A DNA stretch of 64,000 bases. Origin: Halobacillus sp. Marseille-P3879 (GTDB lineage Bacteria > Bacillota > Bacilli > Bacillales > Halobacillaceae). The position numbers and the translations under genes are program-made. The stretch spans positions 186,001-250,000 of the forward strand of contig NZ_OESS01000003.1 of the NCBI RefSeq assembly GCF_900240285.1. The letters are read 5' to 3'. A model generated the notes under the pieces. It was given only the letters and a program-made list of their open reading frames with translations, ran no database searches and had not been told where the DNA came from. Shown here piece after piece: positions 26,014 through 35,799 of this stretch (position 1 is the first letter of the stretch; each line of letters opens with the position of its first letter).

Positions 26014-27492
26014 TTGGACCTGAACCTAAAACTAAAACAATATATTAATGGCAAATGGGTGGACGCAAACTCAGAGAATACACGTAATATTATTAATCCA
26101 TTTAACCAGGAGATTATCGCCGTTGTTCCAGAAGGGGACGAATCAGATACAAAAGAAGCAATCGCTGCAGCAAGAGAAGCATTTGATTACGGAGAATGGC
26201 CTTCTACCCCGGCAACTGAGCGAGGGGCTGTCGTAAGGAAAATTACTGAATTTATTGAAAGAGATAAAGAAGAACTTGCTCATTTAGAGTCATTGGATAC
26301 TGGTAAGACAGTCGAAGAGAGCCGTGGAGATATGGATGACATCGCTGGAGTGTTTCGTTATTATGCAGAAATTGCAGATAAAGATGGCGGCGAGCTCATC
26401 GATTCTCCAGTGCCGAATTCGATTAGTAAAGTAGTTCATGAACCAGTTGGGGTTTGCGGGCAAATTACTCCTTGGAATTATCCTTTACTGCAAGCGTCAT
26501 GGAAACTGGCTCCAGCACTTGCAACTGGAAACACTTTAATTATGAAGCCGAGTGAAATCACACCGCTTACTCATATAAAAGTATTTGAACTAATGGAAGA
26601 GGCGGGAGTGCCTGCTGGTGTTGCCAACTTAGTTCTTGGCGCAGGCGATAAAGTTGGCGCAGAGCTTTCTAGTAACACGGATGTAGACCTTATTTCTTTT
26701 ACAGGCGGCATTGTGACAGGTAAGAAAATTATGCAAGCAGCAAGCTCGAATGTGAAGAAGCTTGCCCTTGAGCTTGGCGGGAAAAACCCGAATGTAATCT
26801 TTGCGGATGCTGATTTTGATATTGCTGTTGATCAAGCATTGAACGGAGTATTTTTCCACGCCGGACAAATCTGTTCAGCTGGTACAAGACTGATTGTTGA
26901 AGAAAGCATTCACGATGAGTTTGTGAACGCGCTTGTTGAACGGGTGAAAAAATTCAAACTCGGAAGCGGATTTGATGAGGATACTCAAATGGGGCCGCTC
27001 ATTTCAGCTGAACATCTTGCGAAAGTAGAAAAGTATGTAGAAGCAGGGGTTAAAGAAGGCGCGACTTTAGCTGTTGGGGGCAAACGCCCGGAAGATCCGG
27101 AATTGCAAAATGGCTTTTTCTACCTTCCTACGATTTTAACCGATTGCACAACCGACATGACGGTTGTTCAAGAGGAAGGGTTTGGGCCGGTTATTACGGT
27201 TGAGAAATTCAGTTCAGAAAAAGAAGCTGTAAAACTTGCAAATGATTCTATCTACGGACTTGCTGGCGGCGTTTTTACCAACGATATTGCCAAAGCTGAA
27301 CGTTGTGCGGCGAAGATGCGCATGGGAACCGTTTGGATCAATGAATTCAACCTGTATTTCCCACACGCCCCTTGGGGTGGATTTAAGCAGTCTGGTATTG
27401 GACGTGAACTAGGCAGACTGGGCATTGAAGAATATACAGAAACAAAGCATATCTTCCAAAACCTTAACCCTGAAACGTTCAATTGGTTCTAA
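26014..27492 (+). CDS. gbsA: betaine-aldehyde dehydrogenase
   Basis: About 492 residues, very close in pattern to Bacillus GbsA. Motifs: KQYINGKWVDA, VGVCGQITPWNYPLLQASWKLAPALATGN, the catalytic Glu in LALELGGKNPNVIFADADFD, the catalytic Cys in FFHAGQICSAGTRL, and APWGGFKQSGIGRELG. It oxidises glycine betaine aldehyde to the osmoprotectant glycine betaine. The TTG at 26014 (GGAG 9 nt upstream) is preferred to the in-frame TTG at 25999, which overlaps that site. The choline-oxidising partner lies downstream. No gbsR-type regulator is adjacent. Confidence 0.9.
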   Translation: MDLNLKLKQYINGKWVDANSENTRNIINPFNQEIIAVVPEGDESDTKEAIAAAREAFDYGEWPSTPATERGAVVRKITEFIERDKEELAHLESLDTGKTVEESRGDMDDIAGVFRYYAEIADKDGGELIDSPVPNSISKVVHEPVGVCGQITPWNYPLLQASWKLAPALATGNTLIMKPSEITPLTHIKVFELMEEAGVPAGVANLVLGAGDKVGAELSSNTDVDLISFTGGIVTGKKIMQAASSNVKKLALELGGKNPNVIFADADFDIAVDQALNGVFFHAGQICSAGTRLIVEESIHDEFVNALVERVKKFKLGSGFDEDTQMGPLISAEHLAKVEKYVEAGVKEGATLAVGGKRPEDPELQNGFFYLPTILTDCTTDMTVVQEEGFGPVITVEKFSSEKEAVKLANDSIYGLAGGVFTNDIAKAERCAAKMRMGTVWINEFNLYFPHAPWGGFKQSGIGRELGRLGIEEYTETKHIFQNLNPETFNWF

Positions 27493-27577
27493 GCTGATAC
27501 TCTACCTTTTTTAATAAAATGAGCTTCTGTTTAAGTAAATAGTAAAAATCGCGAACGATAGACTGAATTCGATAAAT

Positions 27578-27616
27578 AAAGAAGGGATGATGTGTAATCC
27601 TTTTTAACCCTTCTTT
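27578..27616 (+). terminator. hairpin between gbsA and betA
   Basis: AAAGAAGGG (27578-27586) pairs perfectly with CCCTTCTTT (27608-27616) around a 21-nt loop. The T-content after it is low, so it may be an attenuator or RNA stabiliser rather than a full terminator. Confidence 0.5.
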
Positions 27617-27645
27617 CCAAATTTAACATCAAGGAGGAACAGAAT

Positions 27646-29328
27646 ATGAGTGAATTTTACGATATTGTAATCATTGGCGGCGGTAGTGCGGGTTCTGTAC
27701 TCGGCAATCGTCTAAGTGAAGATGGGAAAAAAAGTGTTCTTGTTTTAGAAGCAGGACGCAGTGATTATTCATGGGATCTGTTGATCCAAATGCCGGCGGC
27801 TTTGCCGTTTCCGGCCGGCAAAAGCCTCTACGATTGGAAATATGAATCTGACCCAGAGCCTTATATGAATGGACGACGGATCAAGCATGCCCGAGGGAAG
27901 GTGCTCGGAGGTTCCAGTTCAATTAACGGTATGATTTATCAACGTGGAAATCCAATGGACTATGAACGCTGGGGATCTGACGAAGGTATGGAAACATGGA
28001 ATTGGGCTCATTGCCTTCCATATTTCAAACGTCTGGAAAATGCTTTAGCCTCACCAGATGATGATCTTCGCGGCCATGATGGTCCTATTAAGCTGGAACG
28101 CGGCCCAGCTAAAAATCCTTTATTCCAGGCCTTCTTTAATGCAGGGGTGGAGGCTGGTTACTCACGCACTCCTGATGTGAACGGTTTTCGCCAGGAAGGG
28201 TTTGGACCGTTTGATAAGCATGTGTACAAAGGCCAGCGCATGTCTGCTTCACGTGCTTATCTGCATCCAGTAATGGACCGCGAGAATCTAACAGTGAAGA
28301 CGCGTGCATTTGTTTCAAGTATTGACTTCGATGGTACTCGTGCGAAAGGGCTGACCTATCAGCGAAACGGGAAAACACACCAAGTTGAAGCAGGTGAAGT
28401 CGTCCTTGCCGGTGGTGCCATTAACACGCCGCAGCTGCTTCAATTGTCAGGTGTAGGAGATGCCGAACACCTCCGCTCACTTGGCATTAAACCGGTTGTC
28501 GACCTTCCAGGTGTAGGAGAAAACCTTCAGGACCACCTTGAAGTCTATGTACAGCATGCTTGTCCGCTTCCTGTTTCCGAACAGCCGAACTTGAGTAAAG
28601 CGCGTATGCCCTGGATCGGTTTGCAGTGGATGCTCGGACGTACAGGTCCAGCAGCGACGAACCACTTTGAAGGTGGAGGTTTCGTCCGTTCAAACGAGGA
28701 GGTTGACTATCCGAACTTGATGTTCCACTTCCTTCCTGTAGCGGTGCGATATGATGGTCAAAAAGCTCCAACTGATCATGGGTTCCAGGTACACATCGGA
28801 CCTATGTACTCTGACGCCCGCGGATCATTAAAGATTCGCTCGAAGGATCCGAAAGAGCATCCGAGCATGGTTTACAACTATCTTTCCACTGAACAGGACA
28901 GACGCGAGTGGGTGGAAGCGATCAGAATTACTCGTGAAATTATGTCGCAGCCAGCTATGAAAACTTACAATGCAGGAGAAATTTCCCCTGGTCCTACCGT
29001 TCAAACGGACGAGGAAATTCTGGAGTGGGTGAAAGAAGATGCTGAGACTGCTCTTCACCCTTCTTGTACAGCTAAGATGGGACCTGCATCAGATCCGATG
29101 TCTGTCGTAGATCCTAACACGATGAAGGTTCACGGCCTCGATAATGTACGCGTGGTTGATGCATCTGCCATGCCTTACGTAACGAACGGCAATATCCATG
29201 CACCTGTATTGATGTTGGCGGAAAAAGCAGCAGATCTTATCCTTGGACGTAAACCACTGGATCCAATTGATGCTGATTTCTATCGTCACGGAGTACATTC
29301 GGCCGATGCTGGCACCGTAACTAAATAG
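27646..29328 (+). CDS. betA: choline dehydrogenase (GMC flavoprotein)
   Basis: 560 residues of the glucose-methanol-choline oxidoreductase family. The FAD-binding start is [25 protein letters not shown] signature 1 is [24 protein letters not shown] signature 2 is [16 protein letters not shown]. The C-terminal HPSCTAKMG and [19 protein letters not shown] contain the catalytic His-Asn/His region. The length suits BetA. It oxidises choline to betaine aldehyde, which gbsA completes. AAGGAGGAACAGAAT precedes the ATG. Bacillus subtilis uses the alcohol dehydrogenase GbsB for this step, so this locus pairs a GbsA-type enzyme with a BetA-type flavoprotein. Confidence 0.9.
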   Translation: MSEFYDIVIIGGGSAGSVLGNRLSEDGKKSVLVLEAGRSDYSWDLLIQMPAALPFPAGKSLYDWKYESDPEPYMNGRRIKHARGKVLGGSSSINGMIYQRGNPMDYERWGSDEGMETWNWAHCLPYFKRLENALASPDDDLRGHDGPIKLERGPAKNPLFQAFFNAGVEAGYSRTPDVNGFRQEGFGPFDKHVYKGQRMSASRAYLHPVMDRENLTVKTRAFVSSIDFDGTRAKGLTYQRNGKTHQVEAGEVVLAGGAINTPQLLQLSGVGDAEHLRSLGIKPVVDLPGVGENLQDHLEVYVQHACPLPVSEQPNLSKARMPWIGLQWMLGRTGPAATNHFEGGGFVRSNEEVDYPNLMFHFLPVAVRYDGQKAPTDHGFQVHIGPMYSDARGSLKIRSKDPKEHPSMVYNYLSTEQDRREWVEAIRITREIMSQPAMKTYNAGEISPGPTVQTDEEILEWVKEDAETALHPSCTAKMGPASDPMSVVDPNTMKVHGLDNVRVVDASAMPYVTNGNIHAPVLMLAEKAADLILGRKPLDPIDADFYRHGVHSADAGTVTK

Positions 29329-29338
29329 CCCTGTTTAT

Positions 29339-29409
29339 GAGAAGGTCTCTTTCTAAAATGTATTTGCTCCTAAAGCATGCATTTATGAACGAGTGCCTTC
29401 TCTTTTTTT
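29339..29409 (+). terminator. large imperfect hairpin after betA
   Basis: GAGAAGG (29339-29345) pairs with CCTTCTC (29396-29402), an inner AAATG/CATTT and GCT/AGC continue the stem, and TTTTTTT follows. It is a probable terminator. Confidence 0.6.
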
Positions 29410-29710
29410 GTCGGTGACTTAATAAAGGTAATATAGAATTGGCGAGCATTTGCTCGTCATCTATTTTCAGGAGAAGATTTTGACTTATGCTTTATATTAT
29501 ATACTGGGGCTTTGCTCTTCTCATGTTGAGCGAATCATTCGAGTATCCTTTGGTCACACTGGTGAAGGAGTATTTCTAAACTGTCTAAACATTTGAGAGT
29601 CGGACGTTTAGCTCACTATATGGAGCCATGGCTTATTATAATCGTTCGTTTTACCGTCAGCTTTGGGTAGTTTATAATGAGGGGCAAATAAGCAAAGACA
29701 GGAAGTGCCT
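29410..29710. other. non-coding gap before the rRNA methyltransferase gene
   Basis: About 300 bases. A 30-codon frame at 29487-29579 could encode a short hydrophobic peptide, but its ribosome site is too far away (13 nt) to support it. A promoter was not pinned down. Confidence 0.3.
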
Positions 29711-31189
29711 ATGAGTAAAAGAAAAAACCAAGGACACATGAAATCCAAAAATAAAACTAACAGTTCCGAGAAACACCGTGGGAAACAGAACACATCTCGA
29801 CGTAAAAAATCAAAAGAAAATCATAAGGAAATCCATGGGCCTCCACGTGGACAGAAATCCATATCCTTAGTGGAAACTTGCACAGGCTTGAGCAAGGAAG
29901 GCAAAGGTGTTATTCAATGGCAAGGGAAGCAGTTGGAAGTGCCTTTTCTGCTGCCTGGTGAAAAGGCTGAGGTAAACGTGTTCCCAAAAGGACGAACCGT
30001 GGAGGCGGAGTTAAAGCGTGTAATCACTTCAGCAGAGGAACGGGTCGAACCTCCTTGTCTGTATTATTACGAATGCGGGGGATGTCAGCTCCAGCATATG
30101 AGCAATCAGGCACAGTCGCATTTCAAGCAGGAAAGAATAGATGCTTTGATGAAGCCGTTCGGAAAGCCGGAGCCTATTTTGACGATGGATCACCCGTATG
30201 ACTACCGGAACAAGAGCCATACGACAGTCGGTCTCAATCACAAGGGTCAGGTCATTGGCGGGCTGTATGCTCAAAACACTCATGAAATCATCCCGATGGA
30301 TAAGTGTCTCATTCATGATCCAAAAGCGGACGAAATCGTTCAGACTATTAAGGACTACTTGAAAAACTCGAAAATGGAGCCGTATAACGAAGACACCGGA
30401 CGAGGATTCTTACGGCACGTGTTGGTTAAAGTGGGCAAGGTCAGCGGGGAAATCATGGTGGTGTTAGTTGCAGCATCCTCTGAGTTTAAAGGGAAAAAGA
30501 ATTTTGTAAAAGCAATACGCAAAGCTCACCCGGAAATTACGACGATGCTGCTAAATGTTAATAGACGATCCACCAGCATAATTCTTGGAGATCAAGAACA
30601 AATCCTGTTCGGCAAGGGAACGATTACAGACACTTTGTGCGGATTGGAGTTCGAGATCTCAGCAAAATCCTTTTATCAGATCAATCCGGTTCAGACGGAA
30701 AAATTGTATGGAACAGCCATAGAAATGGCTGAATTGAATGGCAAGGAAACTGTGATCGATGCTTACTGTGGAATTGGTACAATTGGCCTGGTTGCCAGCC
30801 AAAAAGCAGGAAAGGTTATTGGTGTAGAAATGAATAAGGGTGCAGTCCGAAACGCTGTTCAAAATTCGAAACGTAACGGAGTACAAAATGCACGGTTTTA
30901 CCAGGGTGATGCCGGAGAATTTATGGTAGAAATGGCAGCGCGTGGTGAAAAAGCCGATGTGGTGATTATGGATCCACCCAGAAGCGGGAGTGACGAAGCG
31001 TTCTTATCAAGCGTCGTGAAGCTTCAGCCGAAGAGGATCGTATATGTGTCCTGTAATCCGGAAACGCAAGCCCGGGATTTGAAGTACTTGGTGAAGAATG
31101 GGTATGAAGTTGAAGGAATTCAGCCGGTCGATATGTTTCCGCAGACTTATCATGTAGAATCAGTTGTAAAGTTAGTACAAAAGGTGTAA
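29711..31189 (+). CDS. 23S rRNA (uracil-C5)-methyltransferase, RlmCD/RumA type
   Basis: 492 residues. Residues 1-48 are a strongly basic tail rich in Lys, Arg and Asn. A TRAM domain follows (about 50-110, VPFLLPGEKAEVNVFPKG). The iron-sulfur cluster Cys are in PPCLYYYECGGCQLQHM with a further Cys in DKCLIHDP. The SAM-binding domain shows VIDAYCGIGTIGLVASQKAGKVIGVEMN, VIMDPPRSG, and the catalytic YVSCNPETQARDL. It methylates a uridine in 23S rRNA (U747 and/or U1939 in Bacillus). ATG 29711 after AGGAAG is preferred. The basic tail probably aids rRNA binding. Confidence 0.9.
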   Translation: MSKRKNQGHMKSKNKTNSSEKHRGKQNTSRRKKSKENHKEIHGPPRGQKSISLVETCTGLSKEGKGVIQWQGKQLEVPFLLPGEKAEVNVFPKGRTVEAELKRVITSAEERVEPPCLYYYECGGCQLQHMSNQAQSHFKQERIDALMKPFGKPEPILTMDHPYDYRNKSHTTVGLNHKGQVIGGLYAQNTHEIIPMDKCLIHDPKADEIVQTIKDYLKNSKMEPYNEDTGRGFLRHVLVKVGKVSGEIMVVLVAASSEFKGKKNFVKAIRKAHPEITTMLLNVNRRSTSIILGDQEQILFGKGTITDTLCGLEFEISAKSFYQINPVQTEKLYGTAIEMAELNGKETVIDAYCGIGTIGLVASQKAGKVIGVEMNKGAVRNAVQNSKRNGVQNARFYQGDAGEFMVEMAARGEKADVVIMDPPRSGSDEAFLSSVVKLQPKRIVYVSCNPETQARDLKYLVKNGYEVEGIQPVDMFPQTYHVESVVKLVQKV

Positions 31190-31364
31190 CGGAATAAACA
31201 CCCTCTTAAATAAAACACAACTGAATCCCGAGATGGATGTATAAGAACAGGACCAAAACACTCATCAATGTGTCAGTAACAATGCTTGACGCGAGAAATC
31301 ATCTTTTACTTCGTTGAAGATGGAAATCGTATGAAATTTTTAAAAAATTCAGTTTGATTTTACA
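31190..31364. other. non-coding gap before the proB leader
   Basis: About 175 AT-rich bases after the methyltransferase gene. No gene or clear terminator is seen; the proB promoter begins at 31365. Confidence 0.35.
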
Positions 31365-31393
31365 TTGACTCCTAATTAAATTTAATTCATAAT
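31365..31393 (+). promoter_or_regulatory. sigma-A promoter of the T-box/proB unit
   Basis: TTGACT (31365-31370), 17-nt spacer, CATAAT (31388-31393), placed about 45 nt upstream of the first T-box helix. Confidence 0.65.
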
Positions 31394-31439
31394 AATTTAT
31401 TAATATAAAAGATGAACAAGTAAATATAAAATTGAAAGT

Positions 31440-31681
31440 AATGATAGGGAACTATTAGATAGTCCTCAGGTGAAAGAGAGTAAGATCCATCGGCTGAAAG
31501 ATTTTACAACCTGCAATGCTGTTGAACCTCTCCCTTGAACTGTTAGGCAGCCTCCTAACCGATTTTCCTGCGTTAAAGGATACCCGAAAGTGGATATTAG
31601 CTGGATCTAATATCAATGAAGGTGGTACCGCGGAGACAATGCTCTTCCGTCCTTTGCAGAAGGATGGAAGGGCATTTTTTA
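31440..31681 (+). ncRNA. T-box riboswitch, probably proline-tRNA responsive
   Basis: The leader carries the canonical T-box sequence GGTGGTACCGCGG at 31621-31633. The stem I region includes AGGTGAAAGAGAGTA (31469-31483) and ends near 31540. A rho-independent terminator spans 31638-31681 (17-bp arms beginning AATGCTCTTCC, followed by TTTTTT). Uncharged tRNA should stabilise an antiterminator that uses the T-box sequence. The downstream gene is proB. CCC/CCT triplets (proline codons) at 31532-31535 lie where a specifier would be expected, but I could not fold the RNA to prove the register. Confidence 0.92.
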
Positions 31682-31707
31682 CATAAAAATTGGATGGTGA
31701 ATGAGTA

Positions 31708-32829
31708 ATGAACAAGAAAAGGATCGTTGTCAAAATAGGTAGCAGCTCCTTAACAAATGCAAATGGAGGACTAAGTAGTGAAAAGCTGCGTGAACACGTA
31801 GAGGCGCTTGCACGCTTAAAGCAGCTTGGGCATGAGGTGATTTTAATATCATCCGGAGCTGTAGCAGCTGGATTTACCGATCTTGGCTATTCTTCCCGTC
31901 CTGTAACCATTGCCGGTAAACAAGCAGCCGCAGCAGTAGGTCAGGGGCAATTATTAAGAGGTTATACGGAAGAGTTTAAAAAACATGGCGTTGTAGCAGC
32001 ACAGTTACTACTAACGAGACAAAATTTCTTGTATAAAGACCAATATCAAAACGCACATGCCACCTTATCTGAACTTTTAAAGCGTAATGTAACCCCCATT
32101 ATTAATGAAAATGATTCAGTCTCTGTTGATGAATTAACCTTTGGCGATAATGACATGTTATCAGCCCTGGTAAGCGGTCTTGTTCATGCGGATTTATTAA
32201 TGATACTAACAGATATCAATGGAATATATGACCAAAACCCACGAACTCATCCAAATGCAAAAAAGTACAACTTCCTTCATGAGATTGAGGACCATTTAGT
32301 CAATGGCGCTTCTGAAGCCGGTTCAAAAGTAGGTACCGGCGGGATGAAATCAAAAATAGAGGCAGCCCGTACAGCACTGCTTTTAGGAGTGAAAGTATTT
32401 ATTGGATCTGGTGCCGGGAATGAAAAACTTGTTGATATTCTAGCTGGAAAAGGGGATGGAACTTATATTGGTGGCAGTTCACATTCCAGTATGAATAATT
32501 CTAAACAGTGGCTGGCGCTCCATTCCATTCCTAGTGGGAAAATTGAAGTGGACCCAGGTGCAGAAGCTGCTATATTAAGACATGGTAAAAGTCTATTGCC
32601 TGCTGGTGTAACAAACATTATTGGCAACTTCAGGGTCAATGATGTTGTTGAGGTAGTTAATGTAAAAGGGGAACTCATTGGAAGAGGCAGCGTAAACTTT
32701 TCTTCTCATCAATTGTTAGAAATTAAGGGATTATCAAGCGCGGAGGCTATGATAAAGGCTAATAGCGATCAAAAGGTTGTTATTCATAGGGATTATTGGG
32801 TAAGTGATAATAAAAAGAAAATGAAGTAA
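31708..32829 (+). CDS. proB: glutamate 5-kinase
   Basis: 373 residues. The amino-acid kinase domain (1-260) shows [67 protein letters not shown] and [18 protein letters not shown] domain occupies about 275-365 ([24 protein letters not shown]). It phosphorylates glutamate in the first step of proline synthesis. Proline is both an amino acid and a compatible solute in halophilic Bacillaceae. Expression should depend on the T-box leader. proA, its usual partner, is absent; a terminator ends the unit after proB. Confidence 0.94.
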   Translation: MNKKRIVVKIGSSSLTNANGGLSSEKLREHVEALARLKQLGHEVILISSGAVAAGFTDLGYSSRPVTIAGKQAAAAVGQGQLLRGYTEEFKKHGVVAAQLLLTRQNFLYKDQYQNAHATLSELLKRNVTPIINENDSVSVDELTFGDNDMLSALVSGLVHADLLMILTDINGIYDQNPRTHPNAKKYNFLHEIEDHLVNGASEAGSKVGTGGMKSKIEAARTALLLGVKVFIGSGAGNEKLVDILAGKGDGTYIGGSSHSSMNNSKQWLALHSIPSGKIEVDPGAEAAILRHGKSLLPAGVTNIIGNFRVNDVVEVVNVKGELIGRGSVNFSSHQLLEIKGLSSAEAMIKANSDQKVVIHRDYWVSDNKKKMK

Positions 32830-32846
32830 GAGTGATTACAGAGACG

Positions 32847-32888
32847 AAATGTCCAGGCAAGGAAAATGTTCTTGCCTGGACATTTTTT
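32847..32888 (+). terminator. intrinsic terminator after proB
   Basis: A 15-bp perfect stem (AAATGTCCAGGCAAG and its complement) is followed by TTTAT. Confidence 0.9.
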
Positions 32889-33151
32889 ATGTGGACATAA
32901 CATATCCAAATAAACATTATTCAATTTTGAGTCAGTTTTCTCAAGGGGGAATTACGGCACAGAGATCACTAGCCTTTAAGTAAAAAAATGTTGTTTCTGT
33001 ATCTTATCAAACCTAGTTATCGGAAAATTCATAATCATTTGTTGACTTACTGATATATACATAATAAACTAGCTAAAAGTTTTATGGATGAAAAAATATA
33101 TTTACAGAGACAGGGGAGCCATTTAGATTTTAGCGGAGGGTGATTAAAGAA
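32889..33151. other. non-coding gap before the sulfatase remnant
   Basis: About 260 AT-rich bases. A TTGACT at 33042-33047 with TAAACT 17 nt downstream may be the old sulfatase promoter. No gene is seen. Confidence 0.35.
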
Positions 33152-33452
33152 ATGGATCAAGACAAACCGAACATTGTACTTATTATGGCAGACCAGATGG
33201 CGTCAGATGTAATCGGGGCTATAGGCCACGCGGCGGTGCAGACACCGAATATCGATCGGATGGTGAATGATGATTGTAATTCACCAATATGTGTCCCCGT
33301 CCCGGGCTTCGTTTGTTAGTGGAAAACATGTAAGTAAAATCGACGTATTTGATAATGCTTCAGATAGCCCTATAAAGGCTAACGCTGCAGGAGCAGTAAG
33401 GGTCAGTGTCGGGTATATCCTGTGTTTTGACTTGTTTATCTATAATTTCTAA
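33152..33452 (+). pseudogene. sulfatase remnant, frameshifted at the catalytic motif and truncated
   Basis: An ATG with GCGGAGGG upstream opens a frame starting MDQDKPNIVLIMADQMASD and reading TPNIDRM, the normal start of a type I sulfatase. At CNSPICVP the frame breaks. Removing one C from the CCCC run at about 33296-33299 restores CVPSRASFVSGKHVSKIDVFDNASD, which includes the C-x-P-S-R formylglycine motif. The first frame stops at 33319. After FDNASD the sequence no longer resembles a sulfatase, so several hundred residues are missing. The two oxidoreductases downstream may once have shared a sulfated-sugar pathway with it. Confidence 0.8.
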
Positions 33453-33530
33453 GAGAATCAGGAGACATTGCGGTTGTTATTATACATTCTTGCAGAAAAA
33501 GCTAAAGTTTAAGCAAGGAAAGGTGAGTGC

Positions 33531-34688
33531 ATGAAAAAAGAACTCAGAATTGGCATGATTGGCTATCAATTTATGGGAAAAGCTCACAGTCATGCCTACA
33601 GGGATTTGCCTTTTTACTTTGATTTAGAGTTCCAGCCAGTGTTGAAAGTGATATCTGGAAGAAACGATCATGCGGTAAAAGAAGCTGCAGAAAGAATGGG
33701 ATTTGAAGAATATGTAACGGATTGGAAGAAGCTGATAGAGCGAACTGATATTGATATCGTGGACATCGTAACACCGAACCATACCCATGCAGAAATTGCT
33801 ATAGCAGCCGCAAAAGCTGGCAAACATATTATTACGGAAAAACCCCTCGCCTTGACACTGGAAGAGGCCAAGGAAATGCATGAAGCTGTAAAAGAAAATA
33901 AAGTAAAGCACCTGATTTGTCACAACTACCGCTTCGCTCCTGCTGTGCAATTTGCAAAAAAACTGATAGTAGAAGGAAGGTTGGGACGTCTTTATCACTT
34001 CAGGGCTAATTATTTGCAGGATTTCATTATGGATCCTAACTTTCCTTTGATATGGCGTCTTAAAAAAGAAATATCAGGGTCGGGTGCCCTGGGAGATATC
34101 GGTGCTCACAGTATCGATTTATCACGTTTTCTGGTAGGGGAAATAAAGGAAGTTGTAGGGATGACTGAAACTTTTATTAAAGAAAGGCCGTCCGGAGAGA
34201 TGGCTGGCGGTCTGAAAGCGACTGCGGATCAAAGCTCTTTAGGTGAAGTGACAGTAGACGATGCCGTTGCCTTTATCAGTCGTTTTGAAAATGGTGTGTT
34301 AGGAACCTTTGAAGCCACAAGGTTTGCGGCAGGGAACAAAAATAAAAACAAGTTTGAGATCAATGGAGAAAAAGGTTCGATCCGGTGGGATATGGAGGAC
34401 ATGAACAGGCTGGACGTTTACTTTAGAGATGACGAAGCAGGACTACAGGGTTTCCGTACCATTAATTGCACGGAAGAGGAACATCCATATGCAGGGGCTT
34501 TCTGGCCTGCTGGTCATATCATTGGCTATGAGCATACCTTTATTAACTTATTCCATGCTTTTCTTCAAGGGCTGGATAAAGAGGAGACAGCATACCCTGA
34601 TTTTGAGGATGGTGTGAGAAACCAGGCTGTTTTGGCTGCAGTAGAAAAATCAGCGGAGACAAAACAATGGATCGAGATCAAAGTATAA
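33531..34688 (+). CDS. Gfo/Idh/MocA-family oxidoreductase (fourth copy)
   Basis: 385 residues. The NAD-binding start is LRIGMIGYQFMGKAHSHAYRDLP and the EKP motif is HIITEKPLALTLEEAKEM. NYRFAPAVQFAKKLI and SGSGALGDIGAHSIDLSRFLVGE form the catalytic region with Lys and the conserved Asp-x3-His. It probably interconverts a sugar or inositol with its keto form using NAD(P). GCAAGGAAAGGTG precedes the ATG. It forms an operon with another family member 40 nt downstream and follows a dead sulfatase gene. Substrate unknown. Confidence 0.85.
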   Translation: MKKELRIGMIGYQFMGKAHSHAYRDLPFYFDLEFQPVLKVISGRNDHAVKEAAERMGFEEYVTDWKKLIERTDIDIVDIVTPNHTHAEIAIAAAKAGKHIITEKPLALTLEEAKEMHEAVKENKVKHLICHNYRFAPAVQFAKKLIVEGRLGRLYHFRANYLQDFIMDPNFPLIWRLKKEISGSGALGDIGAHSIDLSRFLVGEIKEVVGMTETFIKERPSGEMAGGLKATADQSSLGEVTVDDAVAFISRFENGVLGTFEATRFAAGNKNKNKFEINGEKGSIRWDMEDMNRLDVYFRDDEAGLQGFRTINCTEEEHPYAGAFWPAGHIIGYEHTFINLFHAFLQGLDKEETAYPDFEDGVRNQAVLAAVEKSAETKQWIEIKV

Positions 34689-34728
34689 ATTGAAGTGGTG
34701 AGTAACACCCGAAATAAGGAGTGAATAA

Positions 34729-35799
34729 ATGAATAAGAAATTGAAAGTAGGAATTGTCGGTGGAGGAGGTATTGCAAGAGGAGTCCATATTCCGAATTAT
34801 TTAAAGCATTCAGATAAAGTAGAAGTAATAGCTGTGACAGACATTGTTAAGGAAACGGCTGAAGATTGCGCTGAAATGTTTTCCATTCCGCACGCTTTTA
34901 CCGATTATAAAGAAATGTTCCGTAAATGTGATTTGGACGCAGTAAGTGTATGTACTCCAAATAAATTCCATGCAGAAGCTGCTATTACGGCTCTGGAAGA
35001 AGGCTGCCATGTTCTTTGTGAAAAACCTCCGGCAATAAATGTAGCAGAAGCGACAGCTATGGCAAATGCAGCAAAAGAAAATAATAAAATTTTGACATAC
35101 GGATTTCATTTTCGCTTTTCACCCGAAGTTCGGACATTAAAACGGTTTACAGATGCAGGGGACCTCGGTGAAATATATGCTGCCAGTATTCAGGCCGTAA
35201 GAAGACGGGGAATACCCGGGTGGGGAGTCTTTACTAATAAGGAACTTCAAGGCGGAGGTCCTTTAATTGATATTGGAGTACATATGCTGGATGCAGCTCT
35301 TTATTTGATGGACTACCCAGAGCCTGAATCTGTTTTTGGCGCGACTTATCAAAAAATTGGAAACCGTAAAGGTGTAGGGTTGATGGGAGACTGGGATTGG
35401 CAAAACTTTTCAATAGAAGATATGGCAAGAGGGATGATCCGATTTAAAAATGGAGCGACTATTATGCTGGAGACGGCTTTTGCCGCAAATGTAGAAAAAG
35501 ATGATGTGATGAATGTTTCATTAATGGGCGATGAAGGCGGAGCGGATGTATTTCCGTTAAAAATATATAAAGAAATACATGAGTCTCTGATTGATATCTC
35601 TCCCGCCTATTTGCCTAAGAAGGGGTATCACGAACTTGAATTAGAAAGTTTTATAAATGAATGCCTGACTGGTGAAGAATCGCTCAGCTCACCTGAACAA
35701 GGAATCATTATTCAAAAAATAATTAATGGTTTTTATGAATCTGCAAGAATAGGGGAAGCGGTCAAGATAGAAGATTCCGAAAAAGCTTCTAAGCTGTAG
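34729..35799 (+). CDS. Gfo/Idh/MocA-family oxidoreductase (fifth copy)
   Basis: 356 residues. It has LKVGIVGGGGIARGVHIPNYLKH, HVLCEKPPAINVAEATAMA, FHFRFSPEVRTLKRF and GGGPLIDIGVHMLDAALYLMD, all typical of the family. The C-terminal domain continues with NGATIMLETAFAANVEKDD. ATAAGGAGTG precedes the ATG. It is co-transcribed with the previous oxidoreductase; together they may carry out an oxidation followed by a reduction on one substrate. Substrate unknown. Confidence 0.86.
   Translation: MNKKLKVGIVGGGGIARGVHIPNYLKHSDKVEVIAVTDIVKETAEDCAEMFSIPHAFTDYKEMFRKCDLDAVSVCTPNKFHAEAAITALEEGCHVLCEKPPAINVAEATAMANAAKENNKILTYGFHFRFSPEVRTLKRFTDAGDLGEIYAASIQAVRRRGIPGWGVFTNKELQGGGPLIDIGVHMLDAALYLMDYPEPESVFGATYQKIGNRKGVGLMGDWDWQNFSIEDMARGMIRFKNGATIMLETAFAANVEKDDVMNVSLMGDEGGADVFPLKIYKEIHESLIDISPAYLPKKGYHELELESFINECLTGEESLSSPEQGIIIQKIINGFYESARIGEAVKIEDSEKASKL

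Noticed and set aside
29487-29579. 30-codon hydrophobic frame
   Set aside because: The nearest GGAG is 13 nt away and no family is recognised; kept only as a note in the gap entry.
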